Part shown: in pieces, positions 1 through 7,066 of the stretch
How positions within the stretch are numbered: position 1 is the first letter of the stretch
Layout: every line of letters begins with the position of its first letter
Source of the DNA: Succinatimonas sp. UBA7265
GTDB lineage: Bacteria; Pseudomonadota; Gammaproteobacteria; Enterobacterales; Succinivibrionaceae
Assembly (NCBI GenBank): GCA_002473165.1
Contig: DKSD01000023.1
Location: 1 to 7,692 of the forward strand
Length of the DNA: 7,692 nt
Direction: 5' to 3'
Notes under the pieces: generated by a model
The model's input: only the letters and a program-made list of their open reading frames with translations
The model's database searches: none
What the model was told of the DNA's origin: nothing
Position numbers and translations under genes: made by a program

Positions 1-85
1 CCACTTTTAATGGCGAATAGCCGAAAATGTGATCAGCAACACGCCAGGATTGGCAGTCCGTATCAGCGCCGCGGGGGGTTGCCCT

Positions 86-125
86 TAAAATATCTCCCCG
101 GTTACAAAATTAACAAGGCGCGAAC
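86..125 (+). promoter_or_regulatory. Leader and weak ribosome-binding site of the giant SNF2 gene
   Basis: Seen: an in-frame TAA at 111-113 is followed only by CAA, GGC, GCG and AAC before the ATG, so 126 is the earliest possible start. AAGG at 115-118, seven bases before the ATG, is a weak Shine-Dalgarno match. TAAAAT at 86-91 matches five of six bases of a sigma-70 -10 box and would leave a leader of roughly 28 nt. No acceptable -35 box lies 16-18 bases upstream of it. TTGGCA at 50-55 resembles a -35 but is about 30 bases away, which is too far. The start is well supported; the promoter is only a possibility. Confidence 0.3.
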
Positions 126-3100
126 ATGACAACTTACGTATACACAAAGCTGCTTTCTAACTGGTGGAGCAAAAAATGGGCGGAATCCAAACTTGCTTAT
201 TTCAGCGCCAAAGAGCTGAACGCCGCTTACGCCCTGCTCTCCGAGAAAGGTTTTGCGAACGTAGTTGCCAACGGAAAAGGACCGATTTACTGCTACGCAA
301 GCAGCCTGCTGTGCACCAAACTGCGCTGTATGCGCCATTCCCCTCTGCAAAAACAAAAGATCCTGCAAATAATTCTGGCAGATACCAAGGCTTGCGACGC
401 TCTGCGCAAAGGCGTCATGGACATGGCGCTGTGGGATAAGCTTTACGATAAGTTTTTCTCGCCTGAGCTTACGAAAAATGACGAGCTGTCCGACTTCAGC
501 AGGGTACCGAATCCGGAAAAACACCTTTATGAGGCGGCGGCGCTGCTGTGCGCGGCCTGGCTTGTAAACTGCGATCCCGCCCTGATGTTCGCCTGGCGCG
601 GCTTAAGGATCTACGACGAGCTTTCAATTCCCCGCCTGCCGGTAAAGCCCCTGCCCTCAGGGAAAACACCCTGGGAGTCAATAGATCTTCCGGCACCTGC
701 GCTTGCGGAGCAGGCAAGCCCTCAGGTCGACCGGTTCAGCCCGGAAAACCGCGAGATCATAAACCGCTTTGCGGCAAAGCCCTGGGTGCGGACCTGGCTT
801 GAGAACGTGCTGTCGCCCGTGACTGATCTTATTGAGGCAGCCGAGCTTGCGCCCCGGATCAGCAAGATCGAAAAAGACGCTCTGAGCAAGGGCACGAACG
901 TCACTGCGGTGCTCGAGACCGACTCCGGCCCGGATCTGGCCCTCGCGCTGTATTTTGGCCACTCCGGCCGCGAAACCGGCGAGCGGCTTGAGACTTTCTT
1001 TGGCTACCACAAGGCCGAATGCTTTGCCCTGGCCGAGGAGAACACCTTAAGCGATGCCCTGTGCGCCTCGCTCTCGCGGATCCTCCCCGGGCTCTTAAAC
1101 GGCACGCAGGACGAACTTCAGGATCGCAACACCCCGGAGGCCGCGGCGCTGGCGCTGAGGCTTGCAGCCGTGTTCTCAAAATATCCCAGGCAAATGCTGC
1201 GCTGGCGCGGGTTTAATGCGCTGGCGTTTTGCGGATACCTCAGGAGGGCTAAGATTGAAAAACAAAAGCCCAAACCCCGCAAGAGACGGAGCAGCCTCTG
1301 GGATGACGATTATTCGTTCTTCAGTGAACCCGATGACAGCTACGATTACAAACCGGAGCCGCAGCTTAACGATCTCAAAGCGCCCGAGGAGCGCCCGGCT
1401 TTAGCCTCGGATGAGCCCGGCAGCGCCGAGTGGGCGCAGCAGTGGCTCAACAGCTTCGGGTTTTTGGCATACGACGATTTTGCAGGCGAGGCCAAAGCGG
1501 CGCTGCGCGAGGGCCGGGTCGGCGAGTTCGTCTTTGCGCCCAGAAAGAAACTCATCGGCTGCCAGATCACCGATGAATTCGGCGAAAAACACACCGTCAC
1601 GCTGCACTTTACCCAGTTTGACAAAAACGACCGTGAAATGCTCGGCGCCCTGATGTACTCAAGCCCGAAATTTGAGGAACAAATCAAAGAAGGCCTGATC
1701 GGCGCCACCTTGCAGCAGCAGCTAAAAGACCGCGGGGTAAAACTGCTCCCTGACGGATACGATCACGCCGAGGACCGGGAAAAAGGCGCGGAAAGCTCGT
1801 ACGCCACCGCCGTGCTCATCAAGGCGACCCAGCTGCTTTCGGCTGATCCGCTGCTGCTTTTTAAATGGCGCGGGATCAATCTCCAAAATGAAGATCCTTT
1901 TGGCACGAAATACGTCTCAGGCGAGGCGCTGCTTAGGATCGCCGTCAATGATCCGATCGCCCGTGAATTTGTCGGGATCTTTTTAAAAGATCCGCACCAG
2001 GCGCCGCTTGCCGAGGCGGTAAAACTGCTCTCTTTAAAACGCATCGGCACGCCTGAATCCGAGGGAAAGGGCCTGGTAAGCGTTACCTGCCACCTGCCCA
2101 AGGGCGGCAAAAAGACGCTGAGCCTGAGCCTTAAGCCTTTTACCTGCGGCCAGGCGCTCTCCTTTGCCGATCTTCTGGATGACAACTACAAGATCCTGCA
2201 CGATCTGGCGCGCGGCGCCATTGACAGCGATCTTAAAGAGCACGCCGCCGATCTGCACACAAAGCTCATGTCAGGCAGCCTCGTATCCGGAGGACAGGAC
2301 GTAACAGAGAGCGCGAACTCCGATCCGCTGATCCTGGCCGCGCTCATCAGGCTCGGGCAGGAGATCGGCAAGATCCCCGGGCTGCTCTTTGAGTGCCGCG
2401 GCCTGCCGGTTTTAAGCATGCCTTTAGGAGAGATCCGCATGCGGCTTGACGGCAAAGAGCCTGAGGAACCCTGCATGCTGCCTCCTGCCAAAAAAACCGA
2501 CAAATACCAGGCAAAGGCGCTCTCAAATTATGAGTCAGGCTTTAAAAAAGCCGCTAACTGGTGGACCGCCGAATGGCTTAGACAGGCAGAAGAATACTCT
2601 TACTGCAAGGTTGATGACGAGGCCCGCAAAGCCGTAAAAAAGGGCAGCGTCGGGCGGGTGCGCTATCTGCCGAACCAGCACCGTTTAGTGTGCCCTGCCA
2701 CAATAAAAAAAGAAACCTGCCGCGTTTATATGAACTTCACCCCGTTTAGCCGTGACGATCAGGATCTGGTCATAGATTTCTTTGAAAAACGCCCCTGGCT
2801 TAAAAAAGCGCTGGAACACGGCTATCTCGACCGCAGCTTCAGGGAATACGCCGAAGCCCAGGATCTCAGGCTCTGGTACCAGTACGGCGAACGAATAGGC
2901 TGCGACTCCAAAGACTGGTTTTCACACTCCGCTGAAAAAGGGGCGCTCCTTTTGCAGGCCGCGGAAATGCTCGAGAAAAATCCGGCGCTGCTGCTGGAGT
3001 GGCACGGGATGAGTCTTAAAAAAGATCTGGGCTTTAGCATCCCGTTAACGCTGCAACAACCCGATGAGCAGGCGCTCAAAGAGTTTGAGGAGGCTGAGCA

Positions 3101-6100
3101 AAGCTCCAAAAAACGCGGCAAGGGCGCGGCAAAACCGGATCAGGCGGCAAGCTTTGTGAAAACGGCTTTTGCCCGCCGTTTCATCGTCAACCTCGCCGAG
3201 GACGCGATCGGCGGTTTTCTGCGCGATTCCAAGGCCTCGCGCATCGGTGAGGCCAAATTCAGCGAGCAGGGGCTCACAGAAGTGTGGGTCCGGCACGGGA
3301 GTTCATCATACGACATCGCCAGGCTCGCGCTTGCAGACCTCTCAGAGGAGCAGCAGCAGGCCGTGATTTCAGAGCTCAAGGCTGATCCGCACGCGCTCGC
3401 GCAGCTGCAGACCGGCACTCTTGACGAAGCCTTCGCCAAAAGGCTGCAGGAGCGCGGGATCCCGCTGATGTGCGGCGATGATCCGGGCGACAGCATGGAG
3501 TGCACCTGCGAGAGCTCCGAGTGCTCGGTATGCCGCCATGAGATAGCGCTGCTGCGCCGCACCGCCCAGCGCATTGAAAGCGATCCGGGGCTGCTCTTTG
3601 CCCTGCGCGGCTTTGACATCAAGGCAGAGCTCAAAAAGCTCGGCGCGGGTTCCGGCGCGGCGAGCGCGTGGATGAAAGCCGAAAAACTTTTGACGATCCA
3701 CCCCGAGCTTGACGCCAAGGATGACGGGGACAAAACGCCTGAGGACGCGCTGCACCAATTAAACCGCGTGAGCTTTGCCAAAGCGCCCTCAGGGCTGTTG
3801 CACTCGGCTTTCACTCTGCTTGCGCCCTCGCCCTCGGGATATGCCGGAGATGACTGCAAGGCCGCGCTCTTAAAAACGCTGGACTGCGCCCGCGAGTGCG
3901 TCAGGGCCATGGTGAGATCGGATGTTGAAGTAAAAAGTCTCCCGGATTTCACTGTAAGGCCTGCCGAGATCACCGCCGAAGGCCGCCTGTACGTCACAGG
4001 CACGCACGATGCGATCTTCAGGATCACCCGTGAAACCGCCGATGCCCAGGCGCACGCTTTCATGCTTGACTTCCTGAAGCTTAGCGAGGAAAAACTGCAA
4101 CAGCCCAAATATCAGGATCTCGTTCTCGAATTCAAAGGAAAGGCTTACTCCTCTCCCTTGTCCGATGCCGGTTTTGCGGAGATGCACAGCCTGATCTCAG
4201 GCTGCTTTAACGGCAAAATCCCGGCTCAGGTGCTAGAGGATTCAGGCCTTGCCGGACAGGCGCTGTACGCGCTGTGCTCGATCGCCCGCAAGCTCGTGCT
4301 CGCCGACGCGATCATGCCCTGCCCGCTGCGTTTAAGCCCGGAAAAGCTGTGCGTGATCTGGATCCCCTGCCTGCTCTCGCATGAGGTGCTCACGCTCACG
4401 GCGCGCATCGGCATGCTCGCCAAAAAACTGCTCTTAGGCACGGCGCTCGTGCCGGGCAGATCACTGGCGATTAAAGGCGCGGCTTTCAGCGACGCCGGTT
4501 TCGGCGCGCTGTGCCTGGGGCTGTTCATCAGCGATCTCGTGCACAAGGGCTTTTTGATGAATTTAGGCCTCGCGGTGAGCGTCTGGAACCGCACTCTTGC
4601 GAACACCCCTGAGCTCATGCTCATGACGCTGAGCTACTGGGAAAATCTGAATCTCAGCGACGCCGCCATGCAGCGCATGGACAGCTCGCTGGGCCAGTGG
4701 CTGGCGCCCATGTTCCTGGGGCTTACAGGCATGCGCCCGGTGCTCATCCTGGGAACTTCGTTTGAGCCGGACCTCAGCATAGACGCTGCCGAGGAGAAAC
4801 TAAGGGAAAGCGGCAGGCAGGCGCCTGAGGAGGAGCTTTCCGGGGAAAAGGCCGCAAAAGACGGCGGCGGGCTGACAGATCCCGATGCTCAGCCTGAGGC
4901 TGACGACAAGGCCTGCGCCGAGATCTCGCTGGGGTTTATCGACCGCGCCGACGGCCGCTACCTAAGCTACGGCGAGGTCGGAGGGCTGGGCGCGCAAAAG
5001 CGCGGCGAGTGCCGCGCCGCGGCAGCCCGCATCGCAGCTCTGCTGCCTGAGGCCGCGGGCATTGTCTCAGGGGAGAGCGATCACGCCGAGCTCTCTCTGG
5101 ACGCGCTGCAAAAAGCGCTCTTTGAGATCCTGCCTGCGCTGAAGCTCAGCGGCGCCCTCGTGGTGCTGCCGCGCTCCATGCGCCGGATCTTAAGGCCCAG
5201 GGCCGTCGCGAACCTGAAGCTGGGCCGCAGTTACAAAGGCGGAAACGGCCTCATGAGCCTGACGGCGCTGCTCAGCTTTGACTGGAAGGCCGCGCTGGGC
5301 GGGCGCGAGATCACAGAGAAGCAGTTCGCCGCGCTCGAAAAGCACGCCGGGCACCTCGTGCGCTTTGGCAACGACTTCGTGTTCGCAAGCCCCGACGAGA
5401 TAGACGCCATCATAAAACGCCTGCGCGGCGAGGCCCAGCGCCCCTCGCGGCTTAAGCTGCTGGAGGCGGCGCTCTCGGGAAGCTTTGAAGGCGACGAAGT
5501 CTTCATGGACGGGAAAATCAAAGAGGCGATTCAAAAAGAGCTCAGGACCCCGCCTGCGAAAGTCCCCGAGGGGCTCGCGGCCACGCTGCGCCCCTACCAG
5601 GAGCGCGGCTACTCCTGGCTCATGCACAACCTGCGCGCCCGCATGGGCTCGGTCATCGCCGACGACATGGGCCTTGGGAAGACCGTGCAGGTCATCGCCG
5701 CGCTCGAGGCGCTGCGCGAGGCGGGCGAGCTTGACGAAAACCCCGCGCTCGTAGCCGTGCCCGCCTCCGTCGTCATCAACTGGGAGCGCGAGATTAAACG
5801 CTTTGCCCCCAAGCTCACGGTCAGCGTCTATTACGGCACGGAGCGCTCGCTAAAGCAAAAAGCCCAGGTGCTGCTTACAACCTACGGCACGCTCAGGCAG
5901 GACATCGACAAAATTAAAGAGCTTAAATGGCGCGTCGCCGTCGCCGACGAGGCCCAGAATATCAAGAACCCGCTCTCGCAGATCTTCCGTGACATGTGCG
6001 CGCTTAAAGCCGATTCCGCCATCGCCATGACCGGCACCCCGGTCGAGAACCGCCTTGCCGACTACTGGGCCATTATGGAGTTCGTCAACCCCGGGCTCTT

Positions 6101-6989
6101 CGGGACGCTCGGCTCCTTCACGGCCGGCTACGCCCAGCCCATCGAGCGCGAGCGCGACGCCGAAGCGGCGCGAAGGCTGCGCGACGTCACGGCGCCCTTC
6201 ATCCTGCGCCGCCTCAAGACCGACAAAAACGTCATCGCGGATCTGCCCGACAAGCTGAGCGCCGACCGCTTCTGCGAGCTCACCCCGGAGCAGGCGGCCA
6301 TGTACCAGAGCTTCGTCACCGACGGGCTCCGGGGCGTCACCGAAACGCTCACCCCCATAGAGCGCAGCGCGCAGGTGCTCAGGCTCATCCTAAGGCTCAA
6401 GCAGATCTGCGACGCCCCGGAGCTCTTCTCAAAAGATCCGCGGATCTCAGGCCCCGCGCACTCGGGCAAGGCGCAGGCCCTGCTTGACCTGTTGCAGGAG
6501 CTCTGCGAAAACGGCCGCAAGGCCATCGTGTTCACCCAGTTCAGGGAGATGGGGGATCTGCTCGTCTCCTGGATAGGCGAGCGCCTGGGAACGGCTCCTG
6601 ACTTCATCCACGGCGGCGTCAGCGTCAAAAAGCGCCAGGAGATGGTCGACCGCTTCCAGAACGATCCGCGCGATCGCGTCATGGTGCTCTCGCTCAAAGC
6701 CGCGGGCACCGGCCTGAACCTCACGGCGGCCGCGGCCGTGGTGCACTACGATCTCTGGTGGAACCCCGCCGTCGAGGATCAGGCCACGGATCGCGCCTAC
6801 CGCATCGGCCAGGACAAAAACGTTGAAGTCTACCGCTTCATCTGCGCCGGCACCTTTGAGGAGAAGATCAACGAGATGATCAAATCCAAAAAGGAGATCG
6901 CCGAGCTCACGGTGCAAAAAGGCGAGAAGTGGCTGGGCGATCTCTCAAAGAGCGAGCTTAAGAGCTTCCTGAGCATGAGCGCCGGCTGA
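126..6989 (+). CDS. Giant SNF2-family ATPase with six N-terminal SWIM-like modules
   Basis: Predicted ATP-driven double-stranded-DNA translocase or remodeller, cytoplasmic; no signal peptide or membrane segment is apparent. Order in the 2287-aa product: six tandem SWIM-like modules (about 11-1167), a helicase-associated region (about 1168-1650) containing a Glu/Asp/Gly-rich linker (about 1547-1600), a DUF3670-like domain (about 1655-1765), then the SNF2 motor (about 1820-2262) and a short tail. Motor motifs are intact: DDMGLGKT 1846-1853, DEAQ 1941-1944, MTGTPVEN 1968-1975, DRAYRIGQ 2222-2229. Related bacterial SNF2 proteins are commonly about 900-1100 aa, with the SWIM finger single or encoded next door, so this protein is about twice the usual length. 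An in-frame TAA at 111-113 fixes the start. The frame is open throughout and motifs are conserved to the end, arguing for a functional gene. Base composition rises from AT-richer at the 5' end to GC-rich in the motor. The biological role is not known; defence, repair or transcription recycling are all possible for SNF2 proteins. The SNF2 assignment is very secure, the module interpretation fairly secure. Confidence 0.95.
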   Translation: MTTYVYTKLLSNWWSKKWAESKLAYFSAKELNAAYALLSEKGFANVVANGKGPIYCYASSLLCTKLRCMRHSPLQKQKILQIILADTKACDALRKGVMDMALWDKLYDKFFSPELTKNDELSDFSRVPNPEKHLYEAAALLCAAWLVNCDPALMFAWRGLRIYDELSIPRLPVKPLPSGKTPWESIDLPAPALAEQASPQVDRFSPENREIINRFAAKPWVRTWLENVLSPVTDLIEAAELAPRISKIEKDALSKGTNVTAVLETDSGPDLALALYFGHSGRETGERLETFFGYHKAECFALAEENTLSDALCASLSRILPGLLNGTQDELQDRNTPEAAALALRLAAVFSKYPRQMLRWRGFNALAFCGYLRRAKIEKQKPKPRKRRSSLWDDDYSFFSEPDDSYDYKPEPQLNDLKAPEERPALASDEPGSAEWAQQWLNSFGFLAYDDFAGEAKAALREGRVGEFVFAPRKKLIGCQITDEFGEKHTVTLHFTQFDKNDREMLGALMYSSPKFEEQIKEGLIGATLQQQLKDRGVKLLPDGYDHAEDREKGAESSYATAVLIKATQLLSADPLLLFKWRGINLQNEDPFGTKYVSGEALLRIAVNDPIAREFVGIFLKDPHQAPLAEAVKLLSLKRIGTPESEGKGLVSVTCHLPKGGKKTLSLSLKPFTCGQALSFADLLDDNYKILHDLARGAIDSDLKEHAADLHTKLMSGSLVSGGQDVTESANSDPLILAALIRLGQEIGKIPGLLFECRGLPVLSMPLGEIRMRLDGKEPEEPCMLPPAKKTDKYQAKALSNYESGFKKAANWWTAEWLRQAEEYSYCKVDDEARKAVKKGSVGRVRYLPNQHRLVCPATIKKETCRVYMNFTPFSRDDQDLVIDFFEKRPWLKKALEHGYLDRSFREYAEAQDLRLWYQYGERIGCDSKDWFSHSAEKGALLLQAAEMLEKNPALLLEWHGMSLKKDLGFSIPLTLQQPDEQALKEFEEAEQSSKKRGKGAAKPDQAASFVKTAFARRFIVNLAEDAIGGFLRDSKASRIGEAKFSEQGLTEVWVRHGSSSYDIARLALADLSEEQQQAVISELKADPHALAQLQTGTLDEAFAKRLQERGIPLMCGDDPGDSMECTCESSECSVCRHEIALLRRTAQRIESDPGLLFALRGFDIKAELKKLGAGSGAASAWMKAEKLLTIHPELDAKDDGDKTPEDALHQLNRVSFAKAPSGLLHSAFTLLAPSPSGYAGDDCKAALLKTLDCARECVRAMVRSDVEVKSLPDFTVRPAEITAEGRLYVTGTHDAIFRITRETADAQAHAFMLDFLKLSEEKLQQPKYQDLVLEFKGKAYSSPLSDAGFAEMHSLISGCFNGKIPAQVLEDSGLAGQALYALCSIARKLVLADAIMPCPLRLSPEKLCVIWIPCLLSHEVLTLTARIGMLAKKLLLGTALVPGRSLAIKGAAFSDAGFGALCLGLFISDLVHKGFLMNLGLAVSVWNRTLANTPELMLMTLSYWENLNLSDAAMQRMDSSLGQWLAPMFLGLTGMRPVLILGTSFEPDLSIDAAEEKLRESGRQAPEEELSGEKAAKDGGGLTDPDAQPEADDKACAEISLGFIDRADGRYLSYGEVGGLGAQKRGECRAAAARIAALLPEAAGIVSGESDHAELSLDALQKALFEILPALKLSGALVVLPRSMRRILRPRAVANLKLGRSYKGGNGLMSLTALLSFDWKAALGGREITEKQFAALEKHAGHLVRFGNDFVFASPDEIDAIIKRLRGEAQRPSRLKLLEAALSGSFEGDEVFMDGKIKEAIQKELRTPPAKVPEGLAATLRPYQERGYSWLMHNLRARMGSVIADDMGLGKTVQVIAALEALREAGELDENPALVAVPASVVINWEREIKRFAPKLTVSVYYGTERSLKQKAQVLLTTYGTLRQDIDKIKELKWRVAVADEAQNIKNPLSQIFRDMCALKADSAIAMTGTPVENRLADYWAIMEFVNPGLFGTLGSFTAGYAQPIERERDAEAARRLRDVTAPFILRRLKTDKNVIADLPDKLSADRFCELTPEQAAMYQSFVTDGLRGVTETLTPIERSAQVLRLILRLKQICDAPELFSKDPRISGPAHSGKAQALLDLLQELCENGRKAIVFTQFREMGDLLVSWIGERLGTAPDFIHGGVSVKKRQEMVDRFQNDPRDRVMVLSLKAAGTGLNLTAAAAVVHYDLWWNPAVEDQATDRAYRIGQDKNVEVYRFICAGTFEEKINEMIKSKKEIAELTVQKGEKWLGDLSKSELKSFLSMSAG
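1236..1421 (+). other. Charge-segregated disordered linker between modules 2 and 3
   Basis: Residues 371-432 lack the hydrophobic pattern of the flanking modules. A basic run (KIEKQKPKPRKRRSS, 376-390) is followed at once by an acidic, aromatic run (WDDDYSFFSEPDDSYDY, 392-408) and then a Pro/Glu-rich stretch. This looks like a flexible tether with opposite charges side by side. The basic part could touch nucleic acid and the acidic part could compete with it; that is inference. It is the longest low-complexity segment within the array. Confidence 0.7.
3501..3539 (+). other. SWIM zinc-finger ligand motif CxCx7CxH in module 6
   Basis: Residues C1126, C1128, C1136 and H1138 form CxCx7CxH, matching the SWIM consensus CxCx(n)CxH. 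An extra Cys, C1133, sits inside the loop. The motif is followed by a helix and the DP-x-LLF-x-x-RG element, as in canonical SWIM proteins, where the domain is thought to bind DNA or protein. It is the only module of the six with the full ligand set. In the other five the position matching H1138, counted 15 residues before the D of the terminal signature, is Y135, E338, Y559, L735 and E937. Confidence 0.8.
5088..5420 (+). other. DUF3670-like (SNF2 N-terminal associated) domain
   Basis: Residues about 1655-1765 follow the order I recall for DUF3670: an LSLDALQKAL helix, a strand ending in ALVVLPRSM (1677-1685), a segment ending LLSFDWKAALGG (1715-1726), then EITEKQFAALEKHAGHLVRF with a closing aromatic strand. 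In bacterial SNF2 proteins this domain immediately precedes the motor, as it does here. Its biochemical role is not established. It places the helicase in the lineage usually partnered with separate or single SWIM-finger proteins. Boundaries are approximate and the assignment rests on remembered family pattern, not a profile search. Confidence 0.65.
5583..6911 (+). other. SNF2 ATPase motor, both RecA-like lobes complete
   Basis: All SNF2 motifs are visible in order: LRPYQERGYSWL (1821-1832), Walker A DDMGLGKT with K1852, VPASVVINW (1878-1886, Ia), LLTTYGTL (1916-1923, Ib), Walker B DEAQ (1941-1944), MTGTPVEN (1968-1975, III), KAIVFTQF (2132-2139, IV), LSLKAAGTGLNLT (2188-2200, V) and DQATDRAYRIGQ (2218-2229, VI) with candidate arginine fingers R2223 and R2226. 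The LWWNPAVEDQA signature before motif VI is characteristic of SNF2 proteins. DEAQ instead of DEAH is common in this bacterial branch and is not a defect. No catalytic residue is missing, so ATPase and translocase activity are expected, without classical strand-unwinding activity. Confidence 0.95.
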
Positions 6990-7003
6990 GAAGTCGCTGA
7001 AAC

Positions 7004-7041
7004 GGCGCAATCCTGATCCGCATCAGGATTGCGCCCCTATT
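7004..7041 (+). terminator. Perfect 14-bp hairpin after the SNF2 gene
   Basis: GGCGCAATCCTGAT (7004-7017) and ATCAGGATTGCGCC (7022-7035) are exact reverse complements around a CCGC loop, starting 14 bases after the stop codon. The downstream tail is CCTATT, poor in T for an intrinsic terminator. On the other strand the hairpin is followed by GTTTC, also weak. Position and stem strength support a transcription end or 3'-protecting structure for the SNF2 mRNA. It suggests that the next gene is transcribed separately or only by read-through. Confidence 0.7.
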
Positions 7042-7066
7042 AACCGCAGGACAGCCTCACAGAAAA

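Larger units (their letters stand above)
156..3626 (+). repeat. Six tandem diverged SWIM-like protein modules
   Basis: Six copies, by residue: 11-163, 213-366, 433-587, 608-763, 807-965 and 1011-1167. Each opens with an amphipathic, often Trp-rich helix (NWWSKKW, KPWVRTW, AEWAQQW, then weaker, NWWTAEW, then weaker). A beta-rich stretch with a Gly-containing turn follows, then a helical segment with a G-x-L/I/M step. Each closes with an alanine/leucine-rich helix running into a terminal signature: DPALMFAWRG, YPRQMLRWRG, DPLLLFKWRG, IPGLLFECRG, NPALLLEWHG, DPGLLFALRG. The signatures end at residues 159, 362, 583, 759, 961 and 1162, a period close to 200 aa. In known SWIM zinc-finger proteins a similar DP-x-LL-x-x-RG element directly follows the CxH ligands, which is why I assign SWIM ancestry. 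Identity between copies is low, so this is a protein-level repeat, not a DNA repeat. The aligned pattern is seen; ancestry is inferred. Confidence 0.8.

Noticed and set aside
29..44. TGTGATCAGCAACACG looks like half of a CRP site.
   Set aside because: Only the TGTGA half matches; the expected TCACA half is absent.
72..100. CGGGG...CCCCG inverted repeat in the leader, and GCCA-GGAT-TGGC at 43-54, as possible terminator or regulatory hairpins.
   Set aside because: Stems of only 4-5 bp, one with a 19-base loop, and no T-tract. Not distinguishable from chance.
1..129. Open frame from the window edge ending in TGA at 127-129, overlapping the ATG at 126 as ATGA; it could be the tail of an upstream gene or a 39-aa peptide from ATG 10.
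   Set aside because: About 42 open codons can occur by chance, the peptide is unrecognisable, and no ribosome-binding site precedes ATG 10. The overlap alone is not enough.
291..338. Cys/His cluster in module 1 (C56, C63, C68, H71) as a possible zinc site.
   Set aside because: Spacing C-x6-C-x4-C-x2-H fits no SWIM pattern and the cluster is in the beta-strand part, not at the ligand position before the terminal signature.
3140..4108. Long minus-strand open frame of 322 codons.
   Set aside because: It lies inside the SNF2 gene with serine/arginine/alanine-rich low-complexity content typical of the antisense of GC-rich codons; the plus-strand frame carries the conserved motifs.
6128..6724. 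Minus-strand open frame of 198 codons opposite the motor.
   Set aside because: It is antisense to motifs III to V of SNF2, with Ser/Arg-biased composition and no recognisable domain.
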